Assembly (NCBI GenBank): GCA_025774615.1
Contig: JALGVQ010000036.1
Span: 1-16,873, forward strand
Reading direction: 5' to 3'
Source of the DNA: a bacterium
GTDB lineage: Bacteria; Blakebacterota; Blakebacteria; Blakebacterales; Blakebacteraceae
Length of the DNA: 16,873 nt
Positions 7,184 through 15,803 of the stretch are shown one piece after another. Each line of letters starts with the position of its first letter. Within the stretch, counting starts at the first letter, position 1. A model generated the notes under the pieces. The model had not been told where the DNA came from and ran no database searches. It was given only the letters and a program-made list of their open reading frames with translations. A program made the position numbers and the translations under genes.

Positions 7184-8272
7184 ATGGATATCGATCGCAT
7201 ACTGGAACAGATGGTCAAATTCGGCGCATCCGATCTGCATATGCAGGAGAGCTTCAAACCCGCGCTCCGGATCGATGGCGCCCTGCGCCGTCTTGATGTC
7301 GAAGTCTCCTCGCAGGAGGATATGGCAACAGCGATCAAGAAGATCCTTACCGAAAAACAGCACATGCGGTTCCTGGACCAGAATGAGGGGGACGGCAGTT
7401 ATCAGATCGAGGGACTCGGTCGTTTCAGGATCAATGCCTACCGCGCGCTCGACCTGCAGAATCTCGCGATCCGCTATATTCCGCTCGAGATACCGAAGCT
7501 GGATACACTCGAGCTGCCGGCCAAGATCAACGAGATAGCACTCTCGAAACGCGGGCTGGTTCTGGTGACCGGCGTGACCGGAAGCGGGAAATCGACTTCC
7601 CTGGCCGCCATGCTTCGCCACATCAACGAGAATGTCAGGTCGAAGATCATCACGCTCGAGGATCCGGTGGAGTTCCTCCATGAAGAACAGCTCTGCAGCA
7701 TCAGCCAGCGGGAGGTGGGGATCGATTCAGATTCGTACTCGATCGGTCTGAAACAGGTGTTCCGGCAGAATCCCGATGTGATCCTGCTCGGTGAGGTTCG
7801 CGACAACGAGGTGATGTCGGAAGCGCTCGCCGGGGCAGAGACCGGGCACATGGTGTTCACCACTCTGCACACCGCCGATGCCCGGCACACAATCACGCGG
7901 GTGCTCTCCTTCTATCCGCCACACGATCACGCGGCGGTGCGCGAGATCCTCTCGGGTGTTCTCGTCGCGACGATCAGCATGAGACTTCTGCCGAAGAAGG
8001 GGGGCGGGAGGATCCCCGCGGTGGAATTGATGGTCAACACCGCTCTGATCGCCGACATCATAGCCGAAGAGGGGCGATTGCATGAGTTGCCCCAGCTGAT
8101 CGCCGACGGCAGGAGCCAGTACGGGATGCAGACCTTCGATCAGTGTATCCTGCAGCAGTACCAGGATGGTCTCATCGAATACGAGGTCGCCAAGATCAAT
8201 TCGAGCAATCCTTCAGAATTCGACCTGGCGATCCAGGGGATCACCGGGGGGGGAGCCGACGACGGCAAATGA
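7184..8272 (+). CDS. pilT: PilT/PilU-family type IV pilus ATPase
   Basis: This hexameric secretion-type ATPase would act at the inner face of a type IV pilus machine, classically in pilus retraction. It has 362 residues: an N-terminal PAS-like domain (1-100, with SDLHMQ), Walker A GVTGSGKST (130-138), the Asp box EDPVEF (159-164), Walker B DVILLGEVRD (198-207) and His box TTLHTADARHT (226-236). The C-terminal region reads ALIADIIAEEGRLHELPQLI, where canonical PilT carries AIRNLIRE, and this resembles PilU (PLIADLI...GMQTFDQ) more than PilT. SQREVG after the Asp box also fits PilU-like members. It starts 1 base after accB, with Shine-Dalgarno GGAGG at 7173-7177, and sits between accB and accC. 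No pilin, PilB or PilC gene is nearby. The symbol is for the family; the exact subtype is uncertain. Confidence 0.9.
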   Translation: MDIDRILEQMVKFGASDLHMQESFKPALRIDGALRRLDVEVSSQEDMATAIKKILTEKQHMRFLDQNEGDGSYQIEGLGRFRINAYRALDLQNLAIRYIPLEIPKLDTLELPAKINEIALSKRGLVLVTGVTGSGKSTSLAAMLRHINENVRSKIITLEDPVEFLHEEQLCSISQREVGIDSDSYSIGLKQVFRQNPDVILLGEVRDNEVMSEALAGAETGHMVFTTLHTADARHTITRVLSFYPPHDHAAVREILSGVLVATISMRLLPKKGGGRIPAVELMVNTALIADIIAEEGRLHELPQLIADGRSQYGMQTFDQCILQQYQDGLIEYEVAKINSSNPSEFDLAIQGITGGGADDGK

Positions 8273-8311
8273 GGTTGCGGATGATGTGTCATACCAGGGA
8301 TGGGGTTCCCC

Positions 8312-9661
8312 GTGTTCCGTAAGGTCCTGATCGCCAATCGCGGTGAGATCGCTCTCCGGATCATCAGGGCCTGCAGGGAGCTGGGTGTTCGCACGGTGGC
8401 AGTGTTCAGCGAGGCCGACAGCGAATCGCTCCACGTTCGGTTCGCTGATGAAGAGGTCTGCATCGGACCGCCTCAGAGTTCAGGTTCCTACCTGCATATC
8501 CCCCATATCATCGCCGCGGCGGAGATCACCAACGCCGAGGCGATCCATCCCGGCTACGGGTTCCTGGCAGAGAATGCGGGATTCGCCGACGTCTGTGAGG
8601 AGCACGGCATCACCTTCATCGGCCCGACCTCAGAACAGATCAGACTGATGGGTGACAAAGCGCAGGCGAAAACGCTGATGAGCGAGGCCGGAGTTCCGGT
8701 CACACCCGGGTCGGACGGTATCGTGCCCGACCTCGATGCGGCCCGTGTGGCTGCCTCTGAGATCGGCTATCCGGTCATGATCAAAGCCACTGCCGGCGGT
8801 GGCGGGAAGGGAATGAAACTCGCCGAGAGTGAAGATGAACTCGAACTGAGCCTGGCGCTTGCCCAGTCGGAAGGCAAGGCAGGGTTCGGCAATCCTGACT
8901 GCTACATCGAGAAAGCGATAATCGAGCCCCGGCACGTTGAAGTCCAGCTCCTGGGGGATGAGTTCGGGAATGCCGTCCACCTCGGTGAGAGGGACTGCAG
9001 TCTGCAGAGACGCCACCAGAAGCTGGTGGAGGAGAGCCCCTCTCCGGCGGTTACTCCCGAGATGCGCGCCCACATAGGCGCAGCCGCGGTGGAGGGGGCG
9101 AAGCGGGTCAGATACCGAGGTGCCGGCACGATCGAGTTTCTTCTTGATAGGGATGGGCACTTCTATTTCATGGAGATGAACACGAGGATCCAGGTGGAAC
9201 ATCCCGTCACCGAAGAGGTGACCGGTCTCGATCTGGTCAAGGAACAGATCCGTATCGCTGCCGGTGAAGAGCTCTCGGTCACCCAGGATGATATCGTCAT
9301 CAGCGGTCACGCGATCGAGTGCCGGATCAATGCCGAGGATCCTGACAACAATTTTGCCCCTTCTCCCGGCCTGATCGAATCACTGCATCTCCCGGGGGGG
9401 AAAGGGATCAGGGTAGATACCCATATCTACGCCGGATACACGGTTCCGCCCTATTACGATTCACTGCTGGGTAAACTGATCTGCAAGGGCGCCACGCGTG
9501 CCGAGGCCATCGCGCGCATGAAGGGTGCCCTTGAGGAATTTGTGATCGAAGGGGTGAAGACGACGATCCCCCTTCACCTGAAGATCATGAGCGACCCTCT
9601 CTTCATCGAGGGTCTTGATGTGAATACGTCGTATATACCGCGACTTCTGTCTGAGAGCTGA
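8312..9661 (+). CDS. accC: Acetyl-CoA carboxylase biotin carboxylase subunit
   Basis: AccC uses ATP and bicarbonate to carboxylate the biotin on AccB. From GTG 8312 the protein is 449 residues, the length of E. coli AccC, and begins [14 protein letters not shown] as the family does. An ATG at 8300 would add four residues but has its AGG only a few bases away, so I prefer 8312. Visible features are [10 protein letters not shown] (79-88), the glycine-rich ATP loop GGGGKGM (162-168), the HQKLVEE segment with K237, and the catalytic E288 and R292 in [16 protein letters not shown]. The AccC-type length, without fused biotinyl or carboxyltransferase domains, plus the nearby accB, argues against pyruvate or propionyl-CoA carboxylase. 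Confidence 0.96.
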   Translation: MFRKVLIANRGEIALRIIRACRELGVRTVAVFSEADSESLHVRFADEEVCIGPPQSSGSYLHIPHIIAAAEITNAEAIHPGYGFLAENAGFADVCEEHGITFIGPTSEQIRLMGDKAQAKTLMSEAGVPVTPGSDGIVPDLDAARVAASEIGYPVMIKATAGGGGKGMKLAESEDELELSLALAQSEGKAGFGNPDCYIEKAIIEPRHVEVQLLGDEFGNAVHLGERDCSLQRRHQKLVEESPSPAVTPEMRAHIGAAAVEGAKRVRYRGAGTIEFLLDRDGHFYFMEMNTRIQVEHPVTEEVTGLDLVKEQIRIAAGEELSVTQDDIVISGHAIECRINAEDPDNNFAPSPGLIESLHLPGGKGIRVDTHIYAGYTVPPYYDSLLGKLICKGATRAEAIARMKGALEEFVIEGVKTTIPLHLKIMSDPLFIEGLDVNTSYIPRLLSES

Positions 9662-9704
9662 ATACCATCACAAGGCCGCCAGGCCGACACGCGAGGGAAC
9701 GCAC

Positions 9705-10091
9705 ATGAACATCCCCCAGGATCTCGTCTACAGCAAGGAACATGAGTGGTGCCGCGTCGACGGAGACGTTGTCGTCATCGGAATCACCGATTTCGCCCAG
9801 GGTGAGCTGGGTGATGTCGTTTTTCTGGAACTTCCCGAAGTCGGGGACACCGCAACCACCGGTGAGGAATTCGGCACGATCGAAGCGGTCAAGGCGGTGG
9901 CGGAACTCTTCGCCCCGGTGAACGGTGAGGTCACCGAAGTCAACGCAGATGTCATCGACAGCCCCGAAACGGTGAATGAGGACCCCTATGGTAACGGCTG
10001 GATGATCAAGATCAGCATGAGCGATCCTGCTGAACTGGATGATCTCATGGACGCCTCCGGTTACGAGGCAATGATCGGAGAGGGTGAGTAG
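9705..10091 (+). CDS. gcvH: Glycine cleavage system H protein
   Basis: GcvH is the lipoylated shuttle that carries the aminomethyl group from the P protein to the T and L proteins. The 128-residue protein has the expected start (YSKEHEWCRVDGDVVVIGITDFAQ), the lipoyl-domain core GDVVFLELPEVGD, and the lipoylation hairpin GTIEAVKAVAELFAPVNG with K63 as the modified lysine. The end (NEDPYGNGWMIKI) is also typical. It follows accC after 43 bases, with GAGGGA as Shine-Dalgarno, and is followed 5 bases later by gcvPA, consistent with co-expression of the H and P proteins. Confidence 0.97.
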   Translation: MNIPQDLVYSKEHEWCRVDGDVVVIGITDFAQGELGDVVFLELPEVGDTATTGEEFGTIEAVKAVAELFAPVNGEVTEVNADVIDSPETVNEDPYGNGWMIKISMSDPAELDDLMDASGYEAMIGEGE

Positions 10092-10096
10092 CAGGA

Positions 10097-11467
10097 GTGC
10101 GATACACACCATCCGGTCCAGACGAACAGAGCGAGCTTCTCAGGGAGATCGGTGTCGAGAATTTCGGGGATCTGCTCCAGGGTATTCCTGCGCACCTGCG
10201 CATGGATGATCCGATAGCGATTCCTGAAGGGATCTCGGAGATGGAAGTCAGAGCCGAGATCGAGGGGCTGGCGGCGAAGAACAGAGGTCCCTCCGACCTC
10301 ATCGGGTTTGCCGGCGGAGGGGCATATGACCACTTCATCCCGTCGGCCATCGACAGTGTCATCTCCCGTTCCGAGTTCACCACCGCATATACGCCTTACC
10401 AGAGTGAAGTGAGTCAGGGAACTCTGCAGGTCATATATGAATTCCAGTCGCTCGTGGCGGAGCTGATGGGGATGGATGTGGCCAATGCGAGCCTCTATGA
10501 CGGGGCTCATGCCGTGGCTGAAGCGATGCTGCTCGCGTATGCCTCCAGAGAGTCGAATACGATCCTGGTGAGCGACGGTCTCAATCCCCATTTCAGGAAG
10601 GTGATCGAGACCTACGCTGCCGGACTCTCCATCGAACTCAGAAGCATTCCGCTGGCATCCGACGGTCGGACCGACGCGACCGTGCTCCGGGAAGCTCTCA
10701 CAGATCCGGCAGCCGGATTCATCCTTTCCCAACCCAATTTCTTCGGATGTCTCGAGGATGCGGCCGGCCTCACGGAGATCGTGAAGTCGACTGGAGGGAA
10801 GAAAGCACCACTGGTCATCGCTTCGGTCTATCCGATCAGTCTTGGCGTGATCGCTCCTCCCGGTGAGTGGGGGGCCGATGTCGCCACGGCCGAGGGGCAG
10901 TCTCTCGGACTTCCCTTGAGTCTCGGCGGTCCCTACCTGGGTCTCTTCACCTGCAGTGAGGAGTTCATCAGGCGTCAACCGGGACGGATCATCGGACGTA
11001 CACTCGACCGGGATGGCAGGGAATCGTACGTGCTGACCCTGCAGACGAGGGAACAGCATATCCGGCGCCAGAGGGCGACGAGCAACATCTGCACCAACCA
11101 GGGCCTCTGCGCCGCCTGGGCCACGGTCTGGATGACGCTTCTGGGACCGGATGGTCTGAGGGAGGTCGCGCGGCAATGCACTCAGAAGGCGCACTATCTG
11201 GCCGGACTCCTGAACTCGGTTCCGGGAGTGGGGCTTTCATTCCCTGATACTCCCTTCTTCAACGAGTTCACCCTGTCGCTTCCCCTGGAGGCGGGCGGAG
11301 TTCTGCGGCGACTGGCCGACAACGGCTGGCTGGGAGGGATCGATCTCAACCGATTCGGAGAGGGAGCGCCGGGAGACCTGCTCATCAGTGTGACCGAAAG
11401 CCGGACCCGGGAAGAGATCGATGCTTTTGCCTCGGTTTTTACAGATATCGTGACGGGGGGAGAGTGA
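10097..11467 (+). CDS. gcvPA: Glycine dehydrogenase (decarboxylating) subunit 1
   Basis: This is the N-terminal half-type subunit of the heterotetrameric P protein, which decarboxylates glycine and passes the aminomethyl moiety to lipoylated GcvH. The 456-residue protein starts at GTG 10097, giving MRYTP as in other GcvPA proteins. Conserved segments are GGGAYDHFIPS (73-83), AYTPYQSEVSQG (97-108), a QPNFFG motif and the TSNICTNQGLCA block near residue 330. Its fold is the PLP aminotransferase type, but the PLP lysine is in GcvPB. The Shine-Dalgarno AGGA directly abuts the GTG, so initiation may depend on coupling to gcvH just upstream. The stop overlaps the in-frame GTG of gcvPB. Confidence 0.96.
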   Translation: MRYTPSGPDEQSELLREIGVENFGDLLQGIPAHLRMDDPIAIPEGISEMEVRAEIEGLAAKNRGPSDLIGFAGGGAYDHFIPSAIDSVISRSEFTTAYTPYQSEVSQGTLQVIYEFQSLVAELMGMDVANASLYDGAHAVAEAMLLAYASRESNTILVSDGLNPHFRKVIETYAAGLSIELRSIPLASDGRTDATVLREALTDPAAGFILSQPNFFGCLEDAAGLTEIVKSTGGKKAPLVIASVYPISLGVIAPPGEWGADVATAEGQSLGLPLSLGGPYLGLFTCSEEFIRRQPGRIIGRTLDRDGRESYVLTLQTREQHIRRQRATSNICTNQGLCAAWATVWMTLLGPDGLREVARQCTQKAHYLAGLLNSVPGVGLSFPDTPFFNEFTLSLPLEAGGVLRRLADNGWLGGIDLNRFGEGAPGDLLISVTESRTREEIDAFASVFTDIVTGGE

Positions 11468-11469
11468 TC

Positions 11470-13050
11470 ATGGCCGAGAACACCACGTCACCGGAATGCC
11501 GGGAACCTGAAGTCGGTGGAGCAGGCGGGATCAGTGAGGAGATCGTTGCGCGTGCGGCCGCGATCGTCGGGAGCGGCTGGTCGTGTGCACCTGAACCCCT
11601 TTCGATAGAATTGAGCAGGAGCGGGCGAACGGGATATTCCCTTCCCGCACTCGATGTACCTGACGGAGGCGATCACTTCCCCGAAGAGATGCTCCGCTCG
11701 AAGGCTCCTGCCTGGCCGGAGATGAGCGAAAATGAGGTGGTGCGTCATTTCGTGCGGTTGAGTGCAAAGAACCACCACGTCGACAAGGATCTCTATCCTC
11801 TCGGGTCATGCACGATGAAGTACAACCCGAAGGTGAACGAGGTTGCGGCAAGACTGCCGGGCATGGCAGGCCTCCATCCCATGCAGCATGAGAGCACCAT
11901 CCAGGGCGCGCTGGAGTTGATGTGGGAGCTGGAACGCCAGCTTGCAGCGGTCTCGGGATTCGATGCAGTCAGTCTCCAGCCGGCGGCGGGCGCCCAGGGT
12001 GAACTCACCGGCCTCATGGTCATCAGGGCCTGGCATGCGTCACGTGGTGAGGGGGGGACCCGCAGGAGGGTCCTGCTCCCCGATTCAGCACATGGCACGA
12101 ACCCGGCAAGTGTAACCCTCAACGGATACGTCACCCAGGAATTGAAGAGTGATTCTGGCGGCAGTGTCGACCTCGATTCGCTCGAAGAGGCGCTGGGTGA
12201 TGATGTGGCCTGCCTGATGATCACCAATCCCAACACGCTTGGACTCTTCGAGTCGAACATCGACCGTATCTGTGAGCTGGTCCATGGATCGGGAGGGCTC
12301 ATCTACATGGATGGGGCCAACCTGAACGCGCTCATGGGGATCGTCCGTCCGGCCGATGTGGGCGTTGATGTCATGCATTTCAACCTGCACAAGACATTCG
12401 GCACGCCGCACGGCGGGGGAGGGCCGGGCGCGGGACCGATCGGGGTGACCGCCGACCTGGAACCATTCCTGCCCGTTCCGCGCATCCGTCGCCAGGAGGA
12501 GGGTGGAGAAGATGAGCAGTTCCATCTCGACTGGGACCGCCCGTCGAGCATAGGAAAGGTGCACGCCTCCTTCGGGAATTTCGGTGTACTCGTCAAGGCG
12601 TGGACCTATATCCGGTCACTCGGGTCGGATGGACTGGCCGATGCCAGCCGGGCCGCGGTCATCAATGCCAACTACCTGCTGGGCAAACTCACCGACCACT
12701 ATCACCTGCCGTACCCGGGTCGATGCATGCACGAGTTTGTACTGTCGGGCTGTCTGCAGAAATCACAGCATGGGGTCACAACCACCGATATCGCAAAGCG
12801 TCTGCTCGATTACGGGTTCTACGCACCGACGGTGTATTTTCCCCTGATCGTGTCGGAGGCGATCATGATCGAACCGACCGAGACCGAAACACGGGAGACC
12901 CTCGATCTCTACGCACAGGCACTCATCGAGATAGCCCGCGCGGCTCAGACCGATCCTGATATGATCAGGGAGGCACCTCATAATACTCCTGTCCGCCGGC
13001 CTGATGAGGCCCAGGCGGCCAAGTTCCCGGACCTGCGGTGGCGTATATAA
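11470..13050 (+). CDS. gcvPB: Glycine dehydrogenase (decarboxylating) subunit 2
   Basis: The PLP-binding subunit pairs with GcvPA. From ATG 11470 it is 526 residues, with a GGGGGGAG Shine-Dalgarno at the right distance; a GTG at 11464 overlapping the gcvPA stop is also in frame. Visible family features are YPLGSCTMKYNPKVNE, LQPAAGAQGELTGL, DSAHGTNPASV, the cofactor site DVMHFNLHKTFGTPHGGGGPG with K308 forming the Schiff base, and the C-terminal DYGFYAPTVYFPLIV. It is slightly longer than many GcvPB proteins because of an N-terminal extension of about 20 residues before the conserved region. gcvT and lpd are absent from the window. Confidence 0.96.
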   Translation: MAENTTSPECREPEVGGAGGISEEIVARAAAIVGSGWSCAPEPLSIELSRSGRTGYSLPALDVPDGGDHFPEEMLRSKAPAWPEMSENEVVRHFVRLSAKNHHVDKDLYPLGSCTMKYNPKVNEVAARLPGMAGLHPMQHESTIQGALELMWELERQLAAVSGFDAVSLQPAAGAQGELTGLMVIRAWHASRGEGGTRRRVLLPDSAHGTNPASVTLNGYVTQELKSDSGGSVDLDSLEEALGDDVACLMITNPNTLGLFESNIDRICELVHGSGGLIYMDGANLNALMGIVRPADVGVDVMHFNLHKTFGTPHGGGGPGAGPIGVTADLEPFLPVPRIRRQEEGGEDEQFHLDWDRPSSIGKVHASFGNFGVLVKAWTYIRSLGSDGLADASRAAVINANYLLGKLTDHYHLPYPGRCMHEFVLSGCLQKSQHGVTTTDIAKRLLDYGFYAPTVYFPLIVSEAIMIEPTETETRETLDLYAQALIEIARAAQTDPDMIREAPHNTPVRRPDEAQAAKFPDLRWRI

Positions 13051-14837
13051 CCGGTAAACCCATGGTACAGTTGATATACGCTCTCTCTTTCGGAGTGATC
13101 GTCGCCGGTTGTGCCAAGGAGGGGATGCCCCCCGGGGGAGCGGTGGATGTCGAAGTTCCATCGATCGTTTCGATCAGCCCCGAACCTCGCGCCATCAATG
13201 TTCATACCGCCACGCCGATCGTCTTCCGATTCTCCGAGGCGATGGACCATGCATCGGTGGAGCGGGCGATCTTTTTCACCCCCGATATCGGATCGACCTT
13301 CCGCTACTACTGGCGCGGCCGTGAATTCCACCTCGATCCGATGGTGGCGTACCGGGAGAACACAACGATCGTGGTCACCGTCGGCGCTGACGCGGCCGAC
13401 CAGAGAAGGAACCGCCTCGGCACCAGCGTCACGCTGGCTTTCTCGACCGGAGCGGGGCTTGATGATGCCGTCGTCACAGGCGCGGTCCTGAAACAGGGTG
13501 AGTTCGTTCCCGGCGCCTGGATATGGGTGTATCCGATCCCGGCTGATCCTCTGTCGGCCATGAACGTCGATCCCTCTCCCTTCCTCCCTCTGGAGGAGGT
13601 ACAGCCGCTCTACATCACCCAGACCGATGACTCCGGGAGGTTCCGCCAGGGGTATATCGCCGGTGGGATGTACCGGGTCTTCGCATTCGAGGACAGTGAC
13701 GGGAATCACCGCTGGGATAGGGATTCCGACCCCCTTGCGGTCCCGCCGACAACTGTCGGATTCTCCGAACCGGGCGAGATCGTGGGAGGTCTCATGCTGA
13801 ACCTGGCTCCCCGGGATACAACGGGACCGTCACTGCGCAGTGCTGCCGCGCCGAACCGCGACTACGTTCGCCTCCGCTTCACCAAACCGCCTGCTCCCGG
13901 GAGTGTCCCCGTGATCGCGTTCGAGGCCAGTATCGAGGAGGGTATGGAATCCCGATCGGACCCGGCGATCACGATCCTCAGGTCGTGGATTCCATGGGAT
14001 GCGCCAGCATCGATGACCGTTCAGGTGGATGGGATGGCAGCTGAACAGCGGTACCAGGTGACCCTGCTCGAAATGGTCGACGCGCAGGGCAATCCCGGTC
14101 GGGCCTCGACACGTCCGGTAACATTCACGGCGCCGTCACAGTCCGACACGACACATCCCCTGGTCACGGCGGTAGTCCCGGGAGATTCAACCCGCACACT
14201 CAACCGTGACCAGACCATAAGGCTCACCTTCACCACAGGGATCGAAACCGGGTCAGTGACCGGCTGGTCCCTGACGGGTCCAGATTCAACCGGACCGGTA
14301 GAACTCGAGATGAACTGGCTCGATCCCGGCACACTCGATCTCAAACCTGTAGGAGCGATTCTGCCGGATGTGTTCTATCAGTTGATCGTACCGGCCGGGT
14401 CGCTCACTTCGTGGACCGGGATCAGTGGTCCGGTGGAGGAGCAGATATTCGCCTGGCAGGGGATCCGCGAACGGGGTCGAGGTACACTGCATCTCAATAT
14501 TGAAGGGGACGCTCTGCCCGCCGGCGGCGTCTATCGGATCTTCATCGAGGGATTGGGCAGCGGAACCACGCCACTGACGAGGCTCGACCTCACCACGCAG
14601 GAAGCATTCATCACCCCGGAACTCCTCGAGGGTCCGTACCGGGTCTGGGGATATGCTGATGTGAATGGAGATGGCATCCTTGATCCGGGCCACGCGACAC
14701 CCTGGCGTCCGGCCGAGACGGTCGGTGCCATCAGTGACACACTCCATGTCATGGATTCCTTCGAAAGCGTGTATGACAATCCGCTTATTCTCCGCACCGC
14801 GATAGTGGTGACAGAGGAAGACATTCCCCCCCGATGA
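13038..14837 (+). CDS. Ig-like-domain lipoprotein (SbsA-type Ig and carboxypeptidase-like folds)
   Basis: A 599-residue exported protein of unknown specific role. From GTG 13038 the N-terminus has a lysine (K7), a hydrophobic stretch and a lipobox VAGC with acylated C25; ATG 13062 would give a signal peptide without a positive charge, so 13038 is preferred even though it overlaps gcvPB by 13 bases. Residue +2 is Ala, compatible with outer-membrane sorting. Residues about 41-138 look like an SbsA-type Ig domain (SISPEPRAINVHTATPIVFRFSEAM ... AFSTG), 145-245 like a carboxypeptidase-regulatory-like sandwich ending in VFAFEDSDGNHRWDRDSDP, and 355-470 like another Ig domain. The C-terminal part repeats the YRVWGYADVNGDGILDPG pattern, a possible calcium-loop-like motif. 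It is likely envelope-attached. The dapF start overlaps its stop (ATGA). Confidence 0.82.
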   Translation: MAYITGKPMVQLIYALSFGVIVAGCAKEGMPPGGAVDVEVPSIVSISPEPRAINVHTATPIVFRFSEAMDHASVERAIFFTPDIGSTFRYYWRGREFHLDPMVAYRENTTIVVTVGADAADQRRNRLGTSVTLAFSTGAGLDDAVVTGAVLKQGEFVPGAWIWVYPIPADPLSAMNVDPSPFLPLEEVQPLYITQTDDSGRFRQGYIAGGMYRVFAFEDSDGNHRWDRDSDPLAVPPTTVGFSEPGEIVGGLMLNLAPRDTTGPSLRSAAAPNRDYVRLRFTKPPAPGSVPVIAFEASIEEGMESRSDPAITILRSWIPWDAPASMTVQVDGMAAEQRYQVTLLEMVDAQGNPGRASTRPVTFTAPSQSDTTHPLVTAVVPGDSTRTLNRDQTIRLTFTTGIETGSVTGWSLTGPDSTGPVELEMNWLDPGTLDLKPVGAILPDVFYQLIVPAGSLTSWTGISGPVEEQIFAWQGIRERGRGTLHLNIEGDALPAGGVYRIFIEGLGSGTTPLTRLDLTTQEAFITPELLEGPYRVWGYADVNGDGILDPGHATPWRPAETVGAISDTLHVMDSFESVYDNPLILRTAIVVTEEDIPPR

Positions 14838-15712
14838 GCAGACCCTTTCTGAAGATGACCGGTACCGGCAATGACTTCATCGTATTCGACGACAGAGATG
14901 AAACTCTCATCAGGGTCACGCCGGAACGGTGGGCCGGCATCTGCGAGCGCAGGACCGGGGTGGGCGCCGATGGCGTACTCATGATGAGGAACACAGATGG
15001 TGCCGATTTCCGAATGGTGTATCTGAACTCCGATGGGATCGAGGCCGATATGTGCGGTAACGGTGCCCGCTGCCTGGCGATGGCCGCCACGGTGGAGTTC
15101 GGTCTGGGACAGGAGTTCTCCATCGAATCTCCCGCACCGGGTGGATGGAGCCTTCCTCCGGGGACCGGATCCCGACAGATCTGGGCGGTCGAGTTCGAAG
15201 CCGGAGATGGACGGCATCACGCTATCGGCTGGGGAGGCCACGTCATGACCACGATCGGTGACCCCACAGAGCTCACCCGACTCGACCTCAGAACCAGCGT
15301 GGGAACGTTCGAGGGATTTCTCCTCGGTACCGGTGTACCTCACTTCGTCACACTCGTTGATGATGTGGAGGAAGTGGACGTTGACGGAGCAGGGTCTGAG
15401 ATCAGGCATCACCCGCAGGTGGGTCCAGATGGCGCCAATGCTGATTTCCTCGGCCGTGAACCAGACGCAGATGGCTGCTACCCGATCCGCACCTGGGAGC
15501 GGGGAGTGGAGGCAGAGACACTGGCCTGCGGCACGGGATGCGCGGCGGCAGGGGTGGTGCTGGCTCTCAACGGAGTCCCGTCACCTGTTCAACTGCGGAC
15601 CAGAGGAGGTCTTCTGAAGGTCCACCTGGAACAGGACGGGGATTCAGTGCGCAACCTCTGGCTTGAAGGCCCGGTGAACATCATCTACAGGGGAACGCTG
15701 TCAGATATCTGA
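14834..15712 (+). CDS. dapF: Diaminopimelate epimerase
   Basis: DapF interconverts LL- and meso-diaminopimelate without a cofactor, feeding lysine and peptidoglycan synthesis. The 292-residue protein shows both catalytic cysteines: C74 in DMCGNGARC and C232 in LACGTGC. Other family parts are KMTGTGNDFIVFD (7-19), RRTGVGADGV (39-48), EIRHHPQ and GANADFL, and WERGVEAETLACGTG. The usual GNPH is GVPH here (167-170). Length is close to the usual 275-290. It is translationally coupled to the Ig lipoprotein upstream and ends the plus-strand block; the next gene is convergent. Confidence 0.95.
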   Translation: MSRPFLKMTGTGNDFIVFDDRDETLIRVTPERWAGICERRTGVGADGVLMMRNTDGADFRMVYLNSDGIEADMCGNGARCLAMAATVEFGLGQEFSIESPAPGGWSLPPGTGSRQIWAVEFEAGDGRHHAIGWGGHVMTTIGDPTELTRLDLRTSVGTFEGFLLGTGVPHFVTLVDDVEEVDVDGAGSEIRHHPQVGPDGANADFLGREPDADGCYPIRTWERGVEAETLACGTGCAAAGVVLALNGVPSPVQLRTRGGLLKVHLEQDGDSVRNLWLEGPVNIIYRGTLSDI

Positions 15713-15749
15713 AACAGTTACTGAATACTTCTATCATGGAAGGTAACTG
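15701..15749. terminator. Palindrome and inverted repeat at the end of dapF (weak terminator candidate)
   Basis: A perfect 12-base palindrome (TCAGATATCTGA, 15701-15712) covers the last dapF codons and its stop. It is followed by an inverted repeat CAGTTAC (15715-15721) and GTAACTG (15743-15749) with a 21-base loop. It lies between convergent genes, where a bidirectional terminator would be expected, but stems are short and no T-run follows on either strand. Confidence 0.25.
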
Positions 15750-15803
15750 AGGTCAGGTGAACACAAGGCGTGCAATCAGACCGATAATCTATGTTTTCAG
15801 ATG

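Noticed and set aside
10061-11194. Minus-strand open frame of 377 residues opposite gcvPA
   Set aside because: It shows no recognisable motif and lies exactly over a conserved GcvPA frame; long antisense frames are common at this GC content.
14531-15412. Minus-strand open frame of 293 residues across the lipoprotein-dapF junction
   Set aside because: It crosses two well-supported sense genes, and has no motif or ribosome binding site.
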